From Ruegeria atlantica (GTDB taxonomy: Bacteria > Pseudomonadota > Alphaproteobacteria > Rhodobacterales > Rhodobacteraceae), in NCBI RefSeq assembly GCF_013032505.1, contig NZ_WQCG01000006.1, forward strand, positions 1 to 64,000: a DNA stretch of 64,000 bases. The letters run 5' to 3'. Positions 23,873 through 32,340 of this stretch are shown in pieces. The position numbers were made by a program, and so were the translations under genes. Under the pieces are notes generated by a model. The model was not told the DNA's origin, did no database searches, and saw nothing but the letters and a program-made list of their open reading frames with translations. Numbering within the stretch: position 1 is the first letter of the stretch; every line of letters starts with the position of its first letter.

Positions 23873-24406
23873 TTAGCTCTGCTTCGTAACCTGAGTGAAG
23901 TCCAGTTCGACCGGGGTTTCGCGGCCAAAGATCGAGACCGAGACCTTCAGCTTCTGCGCCTCGTCGTCTACGCCTTCGACCATACCGTCGAAATCCTCGA
24001 ACGGGCCGTCGTTGACCTTGACCTTCTCGCCCACCTCGAAGCTGATCATCAGCTTGGGTGCTTCTTCGCCTTCCTGAACGCGGTTGAGGATCTGGTTCAC
24101 CTCGGCATCGCGCATCGGCATCGGGCGACCCTGAGGGCCCAGAAAGCCGGTAACGCGGTTGATCGAGTTGATCAGGTGATAGCCCTGATCCGACATTTCC
24201 ATGTGCACCAGCACGTAACCGGGCATGAAGCGACGTTCCGTCGTGACCTTCTTGCCTCGGCGTACTTCGATCACTTCTTCAGTGGGCACCAGTACTTCGT
24301 CGATATCGTCCTCAAGGCCCTGTTCAGCCACGGACGTGCGGATCTGCTCTGCGATCTTCTTTTCGAAGTTCGAAAGAACGCTGACCGAGTACCACCGTTT
24401 CGCCAT
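23873..24406 (-). CDS. nusG: Transcription termination/antitermination protein NusG
   Basis: Elongation factor that binds RNA polymerase, stimulates elongation and couples it to Rho and ribosomes. From [17 protein letters not shown] it has 177 residues, the normal length; the NGN domain spans about 1-115 and the KOW domain begins near [19 protein letters not shown]. The frame continues 19 codons upstream to another ATG (24463), but that extension is hydrophilic, atypical and lacks a clear Shine-Dalgarno sequence, so I use the shorter start (AAGGA and ACAGG lie before it). It follows secE by about 200 bases and ends before a strong terminator. Confidence 0.95.
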   Translation of the reverse strand: MAKRWYSVSVLSNFEKKIAEQIRTSVAEQGLEDDIDEVLVPTEEVIEVRRGKKVTTERRFMPGYVLVHMEMSDQGYHLINSINRVTGFLGPQGRPMPMRDAEVNQILNRVQEGEEAPKLMISFEVGEKVKVNDGPFEDFDGMVEGVDDEAQKLKVSVSIFGRETPVELDFTQVTKQS

Positions 24407-24608
24407 GAACCTGTCGTCCTTGTTTGCCTTCGGAGCGTCCTGTTTGCCGGACACATCCGTCATTGAAAATCTGTCACGTCACCCGGAATAAAAAGCGGCG
24501 CACAGCCCGAATCGCCGTACGCCCGTTCCGAATAGTACCGTGTCAACTACTCTGACATCGCGTGCTGTGCAAGGGGGCAGTCGCGTTTCCGCACCGCCCC
24601 GAACCCGG

Positions 24609-24806
24609 TTAGCCGAACGCGCCCAGGATCACCTGCAGCCCGCCGCGAATGCCCAGATCGACCAACGCAAAGAACACAGCAGTCAGCGCTGCCATGATGA
24701 ACACCATGACCGTGGTCAGCAGAACCTCGCGCCGGGTCGGCCAGACGACCTTGGAAACTTCGGCACGGACTTGCTGAATGAACTGGATCGGATTCATAGT
24801 TGCCAT
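24609..24806 (-). CDS. secE: Preprotein translocase subunit SecE
   Basis: Small essential subunit that clamps the SecY channel. It has 65 residues with the conserved amphipathic segment QQVRAEVSKVVWPTRREV (about 11-28) and one C-terminal transmembrane helix (VMVFIMAALTAVFFALVDLG). Single-helix SecE is normal outside enterobacteria. An ATG three codons downstream is an equally possible start. It precedes nusG as usual. Upstream it lies only 68 bases from ccoS, the last gene of the cbb3 assembly operon, on the same strand, so some read-through from that operon is possible. Confidence 0.97.
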   Translation of the reverse strand: MATMNPIQFIQQVRAEVSKVVWPTRREVLLTTVMVFIMAALTAVFFALVDLGIRGGLQVILGAFG

Positions 24807-24874
24807 TTGGCTTGGTTCTCTCTGCTAGCGGATGGGCCGGACATAACCGGGCATTGCGGCAATTTCAAGGGCGC

Positions 24875-25033
24875 TCAGGGCTTGGGCTTATCATCCCATT
24901 CATCGCTCAGGATGCGCCGGGCGTCTCCTTCTGGATCTTCATACTGATTTGACCGAACCGTGTAGATAAACGCCACAAGGCCAACCCCGCCCAAAAACAG
25001 GGAAATCGGTATAAGATAGGCCAGAACTTCCAT
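24875..25033 (-). CDS. ccoS: cbb3-type cytochrome oxidase assembly protein CcoS
   Basis: A 52-residue membrane protein: MEVLAYLIPISLFLGGVGLV begins a single transmembrane helix, followed by a short cytosolic tail with the conserved QYEDPEGDARRIL. Length and pattern match CcoS/FixS, which is needed to insert haem and copper into the cbb3 oxidase. It starts 5 bases after the ccoI stop and closes the ccoGHIS operon. Confidence 0.92.
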   Translation of the reverse strand: MEVLAYLIPISLFLGGVGLVAFIYTVRSNQYEDPEGDARRILSDEWDDKPKP

Positions 25034-25038
25034 ATCAA

Positions 25039-27216
25039 CTACCTCAGGCGCAGGGCGTTCAGGGATACGGTAATAGACGAGGTCGACATCGCCAAGGCCG
25101 CGATCAAAGGCGTGGCAAGCCCGGCAACGGCCAGGGGCACCGCGATGATATTATAAACTGTGGCAATCCGAAAGTTCTCGCGAATCCTTTTCGTCGCTTT
25201 GACGGCCGTGTCACAGGCATCTGCAATCGGCGAAAGGTCGTTACCCAGCAGCACGATGTCAGAGGCCACCCGCGCCGCATCCAATGCTGAGGCGGGCGAA
25301 ATCGACACATGCGCCGCTGCAAGCGCCGCGGTATCGTTCAGCCCGTCACCGACCATCAGGACATGGCGGCCCCGGTCGCTGAGGTCCTGCACATGGGTGG
25401 CCTTATCCTGAGGCAGCGCTTCTGCAATCCATGATTCAATTCCAAGCTTGTCGGCCAGCGATTGAACCGCGCCCCGCGTATCCCCCGAAATCAGAACAAC
25501 ACTTTTTCCAGCGTCACGGAACGCATGCACAGCCTCAGCCGCGCCTGCGCGCAGCGAATCCGAGAATAGAAACGCAACCGGCGCCTGACCCGTAACTGCC
25601 AACCAGGCTGCCGTCTGATCACCCTCAGTTGCGCCAGTCCAACCGGCGCGCCCAAGGCGCACAGACTGTCCCCGGTAGGTACCTTCGGTCCCATACCCCG
25701 GAACCTCAACCACATCCTCGAGTTTGGCAGGTTCGATCCCGGCCTCTTTGGCGGATTTGGCAAGCGACACCGACAATGGGTGCGAAGACGCCTCGGCCAG
25801 TGCCAGCGCAACTTCGAGATTGCCGCGCGAATGATCCGCAAGATTAGTCAGTTCCGGTGTTCCAGAGGTTAGCGTCCCTGTTTTGTCGAAAACAACCGTA
25901 TCGACCTCGGCAAGACGTTCCAGCGCCGTGGCATGTTTAATCAGCATCCCCTTGCGGAACAGCCGCCCCGAGGCCGCAGTGGTCACCGCAGGCACTGCTA
26001 GCCCAAGCGCACATGGGCAGGTGATGATCAAAACCGCCGCAGCGATGTTCAGCGCGGTTCGAATATCGCCCGAATAGATGTACCAACCGAGGAAACTGAG
26101 CGCAGACAGGATATGAACCCCCGGCGCGTAAAGCTTGGCTGCCTTGTCGGCCAGCGACGTGTACCGGGATCGACCAGATTCAGCGATGGCCACAAGATCC
26201 GCCATGCGGTGTAGGGACGTATCCTCGCCTACCGCCGTCGTCCGGACCGTCAGCGGGCCCGTCAGGTTGACTTCACCTGCGCTGACAGCAAGTCCGGCTT
26301 CGGCAAAGGCAGGCAAAGTCTCACCTGTCAGCAATGACCTGTCGAGTTCCGATTTGCCTGAAACGATTTCACCATCCACCGGCATCCGCCCACCGGGCCG
26401 AACAAGGACAAGATCACCGACAGCAAGTGTTGCAACGGAAACCTCTTCTTCAACGCCATCCACCAGACGAATGGCGCGCGGTACTTCCAAGGCTGTCAGC
26501 TCTTCTGCTGCAGATCGCGCCGCAGCGCGGGTTCGGTAATCCAAGTACCGCCCGGCCAGCAGGAAAAACGTCAGCGTCAAGGCTGCGTCGAAATAGGCAT
26601 GTTTGCCACTTAGCGCGGTTTCCCACAGCGATGTGACCAGTGCCAACAGGATCGCCAGTACAATCGGCACATCCATGTTCAATCGACGGACGCGCAGGGC
26701 GCTCCAGGCATTTGCAAAGAAGGGTTGCGCCGAGAACGCAATTGCAGGCAGCGCGATGGCCGCCGAGATCCAGTGGAACATGTCCCGCGTCGCGTCGGTA
26801 GCCCCAGACCAGACCGATACCGACAACAACATTACGTTCATCGATGCAAACCCGGCTACCGCCAGTCGCATCAACAAATCGCGCCCGGCCTTGTCTGATT
26901 GGGTAGCCGACAAAGCGCCTGGGTCCAGCTCATGCGCCTCGTACCCCGCGCGCTCCAAAACCGGGATCAGGTCGGCGGCATGCGTCTCAGGCGCCGCTTT
27001 GATCATCGCACGTTTGAGCGTCAGATTGACCCGTGCATCATCGACCCCCGGATGGGCGTTCAGCGCGCGTTCAACATTCGCAATACAGGCCGAACAGTGA
27101 ATGCCGGGCAAGGATAAGGCTATCTGCACATCCTCGGGAATGGGGCGTGCCGGTTCCGCCGGAGCTGCGATGCAACCGGGACACGCCGCCGTACCTGAGC
27201 TGAGCTGAGCGGTCAT
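25039..27216 (-). CDS. ccoI: Copper-translocating P-type ATPase CcoI
   Basis: P1B-type ATPase of 725 residues that supplies copper for cbb3 oxidase assembly. An N-terminal Cys-rich stretch (CPGCIAAP) precedes a heavy-metal-associated domain with GIHCSACIANVE (about residues 39-50). The transmembrane metal site CPCALGL, the phosphorylation motif DKTGTLTSGTPEL, the actuator TGE (LLTGETLP) and the hinge GDGLND (VGDGLNDTAALA) are all present. The HP motif appears as SSHPLS. Its location between ccoH and ccoS marks it as the low-turnover FixI/CcoI type rather than CopA. It starts 3 bases after ccoH. Confidence 0.95.
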   Translation of the reverse strand: MTAQLSSGTAACPGCIAAPAEPARPIPEDVQIALSLPGIHCSACIANVERALNAHPGVDDARVNLTLKRAMIKAAPETHAADLIPVLERAGYEAHELDPGALSATQSDKAGRDLLMRLAVAGFASMNVMLLSVSVWSGATDATRDMFHWISAAIALPAIAFSAQPFFANAWSALRVRRLNMDVPIVLAILLALVTSLWETALSGKHAYFDAALTLTFFLLAGRYLDYRTRAAARSAAEELTALEVPRAIRLVDGVEEEVSVATLAVGDLVLVRPGGRMPVDGEIVSGKSELDRSLLTGETLPAFAEAGLAVSAGEVNLTGPLTVRTTAVGEDTSLHRMADLVAIAESGRSRYTSLADKAAKLYAPGVHILSALSFLGWYIYSGDIRTALNIAAAVLIITCPCALGLAVPAVTTAASGRLFRKGMLIKHATALERLAEVDTVVFDKTGTLTSGTPELTNLADHSRGNLEVALALAEASSHPLSVSLAKSAKEAGIEPAKLEDVVEVPGYGTEGTYRGQSVRLGRAGWTGATEGDQTAAWLAVTGQAPVAFLFSDSLRAGAAEAVHAFRDAGKSVVLISGDTRGAVQSLADKLGIESWIAEALPQDKATHVQDLSDRGRHVLMVGDGLNDTAALAAAHVSISPASALDAARVASDIVLLGNDLSPIADACDTAVKATKRIRENFRIATVYNIIAVPLAVAGLATPLIAALAMSTSSITVSLNALRLR

Positions 27217-27219
27217 TCC

Positions 27220-27678
27220 CTACCCTTTCACATACAACGGAACCCGTTGCGCAAATTCGGCACCGCTGCTGTCTTTGGCCACTAGACGGATATTCCAGTT
27301 CCCTTTACCCAACGCCGCCGGTGCGGAGTAAGCGATGCCATCGAAAGTGAAGTCCGGCGTGAAATCCTCTTTCACATGCGTCGCCCGGCCGACAACCGCC
27401 TGCAACTCGGCCACCTGGACCGGCGCCCCTGTTTGGTCGTTGATGTGCAAGATCAGCAGACCGCCTTTGGTCTCGGCCCGGATTTCCCAACCCAGTGCCT
27501 GTTGCACTTTCAGGCGGTCGTTGAACTCCTGACTGGCGACGTAGGAGTTCTTGACCTCAAGCCCCGGAAAGGTTTTGACGGCGTTGTAGGCCAACAAAAG
27601 GTTCACTGATATGATCACCCCGAAAGCGGCGACAAAGATCGCCAGAAAGTGCTTTCCGGTAAATTGACGCTCGGCCAT
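27220..27678 (-). CDS. ccoH: cbb3 oxidase assembly protein CcoH (FixH)
   Basis: A 152-residue protein from MAERQFTGKHFLAIF. It has one N-terminal transmembrane helix (FLAIFVAAFGVIISVNLLLAY) and a periplasmic domain with the FixH signature VKNSYVASQEFNDRL. CcoH stabilises the cbb3 complex during assembly. I start at the ATG just after the ccoG stop (TGACATG) rather than 14 codons upstream inside ccoG. Second gene of ccoGHIS. Confidence 0.92.
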   Translation of the reverse strand: MAERQFTGKHFLAIFVAAFGVIISVNLLLAYNAVKTFPGLEVKNSYVASQEFNDRLKVQQALGWEIRAETKGGLLILHINDQTGAPVQVAELQAVVGRATHVKEDFTPDFTFDGIAYSAPAALGKGNWNIRLVAKDSSGAEFAQRVPLYVKG

Positions 27679-27679
27679 G

Positions 27680-29107
27680 TCAGTTTCCTCGTCCATTGAA
27701 CGTCGTATCCTTGTAAGCACGTTCGCCGCTTTCCAGGTCTTCGATCCAGATTCGAACCGGTGTCGCGCCAGCAGCTGCCGGGTCCGTGTCTTTCGACGCT
27801 ATGATATACACACGCTCTAACTGGGCAGTATCTGCCGTCACATTCACTGTATCAAGCGCGGTGCCCTCGATCACGATGCGCATTGCCGGATCACCAGACA
27901 GAGACAGCTTGAACAGCCGTTCCTCGCCATGTTTGTTCCGCAAGCGCACGTCATAAGTATTGCGGATCGTGCCATCGGACAGGGTGACAAAGGTCGGATT
28001 GCGCACCGGTGCCACAGTAACTTCGATGTCGGACCGAATGAACAGGGCAAACAGCAACCCAAAGCCGACCAGTGACCACAGGGCCGTGTACATGATGGTC
28101 CTGGGCCGCAGAATGTGTTTCCAGACATTCTTGGGTGGTTGCCCTGCCCGCTCATGCGTTTCGTCACTCAGCGCCATATAGTCGATCAGACCACGTGGTT
28201 TGCCGATCTTGGCCATCATGTCATCACAGGCGTCAATACACAGCGCACAAGTTATACATTCCAACTGCTGCCCATCGCGAATGTCGATCCCAACCGGGCA
28301 AACATTGACGCAGGCCATGCAGTCGATGCAGTCCCCAAGCTCGGAATCTGCAGTCCGTTTGCCTTTGCCGCGCGGCTCACCACGCCATTCGCGATACCCG
28401 ACGACCAAGGTATCTTCGTCCATCATAGCGGCCTGAATGCGCGGCCACGGGCAGGCATAGATACAAATCTGCTCGCGCGCGAACCCACCGAACAGAAAGG
28501 TCGTGCCGGTCAAAATCAGTATCGTCGTGTACGCGATTGGATGAGCGTTACCGGTTACAAGATCGCGTGCCAATGTCGGCGCATCAGCGAAGTAAAATAC
28601 CCAAGCGCCGCCGGTCGCCAGACCGATCAGAAGCCACGCGATCCATTTGGTCAGCCGCAAACGCGCCTTGCGAAGATCCAGCTTCTTTTGCCGATGCAGT
28701 CGCAAACGGGCATTTCGATCTCCTTCGATCCAGCGCTCTACAAGGATAAACAGATCGGTCCATACCGTCTGCGGACAAGCATAGCCGCACCAAACGCGCC
28801 CCAGCGCTGAGGTGAACAGGAACAAACCCAAGCCCGCCATGATCAACAGACCGGCGACAAAGTAGAATTCATGTGGCCAGATTTCGATCCAGAAGAAATA
28901 GAACCGGCGGTTTGCCAGATCCAACAACACCGCCTGATCCGGCAAGCTGGGCCCCCGATCCCATCTGATCCACGGGGTGATGTAGTAGATTCCCAACGTA
29001 ACCGCGAGAATGATCCATTTCAGATTTCGGAACGGCCCGGACACGCGCCGCGGAAAAATGGGTTCTCGTGCGGCGTATAGGCTGGGTGCGGGGTCGGAAT
29101 CGCTCAC
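27680..29107 (-). CDS. ccoG: cbb3 oxidase accessory protein CcoG (FixG)
   Basis: Membrane iron-sulphur protein of 475 residues; CcoG homologues have been linked to copper reduction during cbb3 assembly. Several transmembrane helices lie in the first 200 residues and one near 340. Two 4Fe-4S motifs are clear: CIDCMACVNVCP (about 258-269) and CITCALCIDACD (about 282-293). The C-terminal 120 residues form an Ig-like periplasmic domain (DIEVTVAPVRNPTFVTLSDG). It is the first gene of ccoGHIS; an FNR-type site lies 62-75 bases upstream of its start, as expected for microaerobic induction. Confidence 0.96.
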   Translation of the reverse strand: MSDSDPAPSLYAAREPIFPRRVSGPFRNLKWIILAVTLGIYYITPWIRWDRGPSLPDQAVLLDLANRRFYFFWIEIWPHEFYFVAGLLIMAGLGLFLFTSALGRVWCGYACPQTVWTDLFILVERWIEGDRNARLRLHRQKKLDLRKARLRLTKWIAWLLIGLATGGAWVFYFADAPTLARDLVTGNAHPIAYTTILILTGTTFLFGGFAREQICIYACPWPRIQAAMMDEDTLVVGYREWRGEPRGKGKRTADSELGDCIDCMACVNVCPVGIDIRDGQQLECITCALCIDACDDMMAKIGKPRGLIDYMALSDETHERAGQPPKNVWKHILRPRTIMYTALWSLVGFGLLFALFIRSDIEVTVAPVRNPTFVTLSDGTIRNTYDVRLRNKHGEERLFKLSLSGDPAMRIVIEGTALDTVNVTADTAQLERVYIIASKDTDPAAAGATPVRIWIEDLESGERAYKDTTFNGRGN

Positions 29108-29168
29108 GGGCTGGCTCCAGATGTAGCTATATCACGGCGTCTTCTTCCAGATCATAAAGGTAGTCACT

Positions 29169-29182
29169 TTGACATGGGTCAA
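29169..29182. promoter_or_regulatory. FNR/FnrL box before ccoGHIS
   Basis: TTGAC-ATGG-GTCAA, a symmetric 14-base site matching the TTGAT-N4-ATCAA consensus at 8 of 10 positions. If it sits at -41.5, transcription of ccoG would start about 27 bases before its ATG. Confidence 0.75.
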
Positions 29183-29207
29183 AAGCGCATCGTGCAGACA
29201 CCTTTTG

Positions 29208-30083
29208 TCACATCCTATCAGTTTGCCGCCTGAGCCACCCAACAAAAGTTTTAGCGGCCGGACGCAAAGGAAAATCGCCTGTAACAAGGTGATATCCGCT
29301 ATTTTCCGGTTCCCTAAACAGTTCAACGATTTGACCTGACGTGATGTCGTGTTCGACAAAATGCCGCGCCGTGACGGTTACGCCCTGCCCCGCGCGCAAC
29401 CCTTCCAAAAGCAGATTGCCCGGCAGTGAAATCCGCCCGGCACTTGGCCCGTGCCCAACACCACGCCGGGCCAGCCAATTGGTCGCCTCGGTGGTGCCAA
29501 ATTCCTCAAGCCACGGTAGTTGGCTCAGTTCGTCCGGCGTCCATGATGTTTTGTCACCAAGCAAATTGCGGGCGGCGACGATCACCATCGGGCTTTGCAG
29601 CAACAACTTCGAACGGACACCGGGCCAATCGCCCACACCATAGCGGATGGCCACGTCGACCCCGCCGGGGTCCAGATTGACCAGCGCGGGCGACGGATCC
29701 AACGCAAGCTGGATATCCGGGTGTTCAGCCTGAAAGGCAGGTAAGCGGGGCATCAGCCAGGACGCGGCGAAGGAAGATGTCAAAGAGACATGAACCGGGC
29801 GATCCTTTTTGGATTGCGTCAGTTCCGCCACTGCATCACCAATCGCGCCAAACCCAAGGTGCAACGCGCGGGCCAATTTTTCGCCTTCAAGTGTAAGAGT
29901 CATGGCCTTGCCGGACCGGTCCAACAAAGCAAGCCCAAGGTGTTTCTCAAGCGCGCGCAACTGCTGACTGATGGCAGCGTGGCTAACATTCAGTGAATTA
30001 CCCGCCTCCACAACATTTCGTGTTTCAGCAAATGCAGAGAAAGCCCTGAGCGCGGCAAGCGGCGGCATTTCCAACCAGTTCAT
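29208..30083 (-). CDS. LysR-family transcriptional regulator (GcvA-like)
   Basis: A 291-residue LysR-type regulator. The N-terminal winged helix-turn-helix covers about residues 8-66 (LRAFSAFAETRNVVEAGNSL then VSHAAISQQLRALEKHLGLA), and the C-terminal half is the usual effector-binding domain, with DVAIRYGVGDWPGV typical of the GcvA/AmpR branch. A second ATG five codons in (MPPLAALRAF) is a possible start and agrees with the usual beginning of GcvA relatives. It lies between ccoP and ccoG on the same strand, splitting the cbb3 genes into two blocks. A perfect inverted repeat covers its start codon, and a microprotein gene lies divergently; that gene is the most likely target besides itself. 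Effector unknown. Confidence 0.9.
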   Translation of the reverse strand: MNWLEMPPLAALRAFSAFAETRNVVEAGNSLNVSHAAISQQLRALEKHLGLALLDRSGKAMTLTLEGEKLARALHLGFGAIGDAVAELTQSKKDRPVHVSLTSSFAASWLMPRLPAFQAEHPDIQLALDPSPALVNLDPGGVDVAIRYGVGDWPGVRSKLLLQSPMVIVAARNLLGDKTSWTPDELSQLPWLEEFGTTEATNWLARRGVGHGPSAGRISLPGNLLLEGLRAGQGVTVTARHFVEHDITSGQIVELFREPENSGYHLVTGDFPLRPAAKTFVGWLRRQTDRM

Positions 30084-30104
30084 ATGTAAGCCCTGATTAC
30101 ATAT
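30082..30104. promoter_or_regulatory. Inverted repeat, candidate LysR operator
   Basis: ATATGTAA-N7-TTACATAT, a perfect 8-bp dyad between the LysR gene and the divergent microprotein. It has the T-N11-A form of LysR-type sites and overlaps the first ATG of the regulator. Confidence 0.55.
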
Positions 30105-30183
30105 TGGAATGCTAATTGAGTCGCATTTTGCGGCCGGAGAATCAATCCTGATATCAGATGAAACAAAGCTCAGGAGAGGTCAG

Positions 30184-30345
30184 ATGCTCTCAATCCTCGC
30201 ACGAACATTCATGATCGCCACTCAGACAAATGAGCAGAGCAAAATGAAATCACCGGATCACAGCAACACACGCAAACAGCGTTGGTTGCCGGAAAACCAT
30301 TGGTGGAAGGAATTCAAACGAGCCAGTTTTTCGCAATGCGATTAA
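30184..30345 (+). CDS. Microprotein of 53 residues, unknown function
   Basis: A short gene with a near-ideal ribosome binding site (AGGAGAGG, ATG 4 bases later), starting MLSILARTFMIATQTNEQSK. The N-terminus has a short hydrophobic stretch (about residues 1-11); the C-terminus is basic and aromatic (KQRWLPENHWWKEFKRAS) and ends in Cys-Asp. It is divergent to the LysR gene and followed by a strong double hairpin. I do not recognise a family; it is too short for a known domain. The good Shine-Dalgarno sequence and the position next to a regulator make it a likely real gene. Confidence 0.55.
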   Translation: MLSILARTFMIATQTNEQSKMKSPDHSNTRKQRWLPENHWWKEFKRASFSQCD

Positions 30346-30400
30346 CAAACCAGATCCCGTGTCTGGACCGTCTTGGCAGTGGTTTGTAGTGTAGAGGCAG

Positions 30401-30486
30401 CACCGGCTGTTCAGGAAACGCGCGAACAGATGGAACAGCCGGTGCCTCAACCTTCGGACGGTGAACCGTCCGAAGGTATTCTTTTT
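30401..30486 (+). terminator. Double hairpin with plus-strand U-tract (terminator or small RNA 3' end)
   Basis: Two perfect stems follow each other: CACCGGCTGTTC (30401-30412) with GAACAGCCGGTG (30433-30444), and CCTTCGGACGGT with ACCGTCCGAAGG (30451-30476, tiny loop). The second is followed on the plus strand by TATTCTTTTT, as in an intrinsic terminator. On the minus strand no U-tract follows, but the structures also lie just downstream of ccoP (stop at 30490) and could protect that mRNA's 3' end. Confidence 0.65.
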
Positions 30487-30489
30487 CGG

Positions 30490-31353
30490 TTACTGCCCCC
30501 CACCCAATTGGTGGACATAGGCAGTCACCGCGCGGATTTGCGCATCGGTCAGGCGATTTTCCCATGGAGGCATCACACCAAAGCGGCTGTTGGTTACCGT
30601 TTCGGTCAGGGCTTCCTGGCTGCCTCCGTATAGCCAGATCGCGTCGGTCAGGTTTGGAGCACCCTGGGTGACGTCGCCCTTGCCGTCTTCACCATGGCAA
30701 GAGGAACAATTGTCCTCAAAGACGACCTTGCCAGCCTGCGCTGCCGCATCGTCCGTCTGCGCATTGGTCAGCGACATGACGTACTGTACGACCTGAGTGA
30801 TCTCCTCTTTCTCGAGGATTTCGCCAAAGGCTGGCATTTCGGAATAGCGCGCGTCGTCGCTTTCCTCGTTACGGACACCATAGGCAATGGTGGTCTCGAT
30901 ATCTTCAAGCGAACCACCCCAGAGCCATGCGTCATCCAGCAAGTTCGGGAACCCCGGCGCACCTTGCGCGCCTGAACCGTGGCACTGCGCGCACCATGTC
31001 CGGAAAACCGCACCGCCCGCGTTGACCGCGTATTGCTGCAGCTCGGGATCCTTCGAGACGTCCCCCAGCGAGGTTTCAACCAGCTTGGCGTTCCAGGGAG
31101 CGTTGGCCTCTTCGAAAGAAACGATCTCTTCCTGCACCAATTCTCGGGAAGACCAGCCAAGAACGCCAGCAGTCGCGGATTGAACAAGCGGCCAGGCCGG
31201 ATACATGATCGTGTAGATCACACCCCAGACGATCGTGACGTAAAAGGTCCACAGCCACCAGCGTGGCATCGGATTGTCGAATTCCTCGATGCCGTCCCAG
31301 CTGTGGCCTGTGGTATTCGGATCGCCCGGCTGTTTTTCAGGTATCTTGCTCAT
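30490..31353 (-). CDS. ccoP: cbb3-type cytochrome c oxidase subunit III (CcoP)
   Basis: Membrane-anchored dihaem cytochrome c of 287 residues that passes electrons to CcoO/CcoN. The N-terminus has the conserved WDGIEEFDNPMPRWWLWTFY before a single transmembrane helix. Two haem-binding motifs, CAQCH and CSSCH, lie in tandem cytochrome c domains, each with a downstream Met ligand (the second near FGVMPPW). It overlaps ccoQ by 4 bases and is the last gene of ccoNOQP. Confidence 0.97.
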   Translation of the reverse strand: MSKIPEKQPGDPNTTGHSWDGIEEFDNPMPRWWLWTFYVTIVWGVIYTIMYPAWPLVQSATAGVLGWSSRELVQEEIVSFEEANAPWNAKLVETSLGDVSKDPELQQYAVNAGGAVFRTWCAQCHGSGAQGAPGFPNLLDDAWLWGGSLEDIETTIAYGVRNEESDDARYSEMPAFGEILEKEEITQVVQYVMSLTNAQTDDAAAQAGKVVFEDNCSSCHGEDGKGDVTQGAPNLTDAIWLYGGSQEALTETVTNSRFGVMPPWENRLTDAQIRAVTAYVHQLGGGQ

Positions 31354-31586
31354 TGCCGCGCCTCCTTGGATGTGGCGGGTTTGTCGCCCCCACGGGGCGC
31401 AGCTGTTTCGTCACCCTTGAGGGGTGCTGGGGCATCTTCGTGCCGGAACGGGATGTTGGCGGTGTCCTTGTATTCCTTGCTGGAACCGGGGCGGAACACC
31501 CAGATCACGATGCCAACAAAGAAGGCAAACAGCAGCAACAGCATCCAACTATCCGCGAATTGCCTCAGGAATGTGTATTCTTCCAT
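31350..31586 (-). CDS. ccoQ: cbb3-type cytochrome oxidase subunit CcoQ
   Basis: A 78-residue protein with one transmembrane helix (SWMLLLLFAFFVGIVIWVF) followed by RPGSSKEYKDTANIPF, the usual CcoQ pattern, and a Pro/Ala/Lys-rich tail. CcoQ (FixQ) stabilises the oxidase. It lies 11 bases after ccoO and overlaps ccoP by 4 bases. Confidence 0.92.
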   Translation of the reverse strand: MEEYTFLRQFADSWMLLLLFAFFVGIVIWVFRPGSSKEYKDTANIPFRHEDAPAPLKGDETAAPRGGDKPATSKEARQ

Positions 31587-31597
31587 TACACCCTCCT

Positions 31598-32326
31598 TTA
31601 GCGGCTCGGGTCCGGGGTGAAGGTCGAGAAATCGACCAACGTTCCCAGCATCTGCAGGTATGCAACCAACGCATCGGCCTCGGTCAGCTCGGGCTGACCG
31701 TCGAAGTTACGAACACTGACCTTGTCACCGTACCGTTCCAGCAAACCGTCATAGTCGCTGTCCGGGTCGGCCTGCGCACGGAAATCCGCCTGCGCATTTG
31801 CCAGCATTTCTTCGGTATAGGGCGTGCCCACAACCGCATTCGCAGCCATGACGTCACCGATATACTTGCCGTCGATCTTGCGATGCTCGAGGAAGCCATA
31901 CTTTGGCATCACCGATTCCGGCACCACAGATTGCGGATCACGAAGGTGATCCACGTGCCACTGGTCGGAATAGCGACCGCCCACGCGAGCCAGATCAGGT
32001 CCGGTACGCTTGGACCCCCATTGGAACGGGTGGTCGTACATCGACTCGGCCGCCAGCGAGTAGTGGCCATAGCGTTCGACCTCGTCCCGCATCGGGCGGA
32101 TCATTTGGCTGTGGCAGGTGTAGCAGCCTTCGCGGATGTAGATGTCACGGCCCGCCATTTCGAGAGGGGTGTAAGGACGCATGCCCTCCACCTTCTCGAT
32201 GGTGTTCTCAAGATAGAACAGCGGGGTGATCTGAACGATGCCACCGATGGTCACGACCAGAAAGCTGAAGATCAGCAGGAGGGTCGCGTTGGTCTCGAGG
32301 ATCTTATGTTTGTCGAGAATTGCCAT
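31598..32326 (-). CDS. ccoO: cbb3-type cytochrome c oxidase subunit II (CcoO)
   Basis: Monohaem cytochrome c subunit, 242 residues. One N-terminal transmembrane helix ([20 protein letters not shown]) precedes the haem site CYTCH in [18 protein letters not shown], a very conserved CcoO segment. It starts 14 bases after the ccoN stop and is followed by ccoQ after 11 bases. Confidence 0.97.
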   Translation of the reverse strand: MAILDKHKILETNATLLLIFSFLVVTIGGIVQITPLFYLENTIEKVEGMRPYTPLEMAGRDIYIREGCYTCHSQMIRPMRDEVERYGHYSLAAESMYDHPFQWGSKRTGPDLARVGGRYSDQWHVDHLRDPQSVVPESVMPKYGFLEHRKIDGKYIGDVMAANAVVGTPYTEEMLANAQADFRAQADPDSDYDGLLERYGDKVSVRNFDGQPELTEADALVAYLQMLGTLVDFSTFTPDPSR

Positions 32327-32340
32327 TGCTCCGGCCCTCC

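Noticed and set aside
24807..25040. A tRNA-Trp gene upstream of secE, common in other bacteria
   Set aside because: The space is filled by ccoS, and no tRNA T-arm or acceptor pairing is visible.
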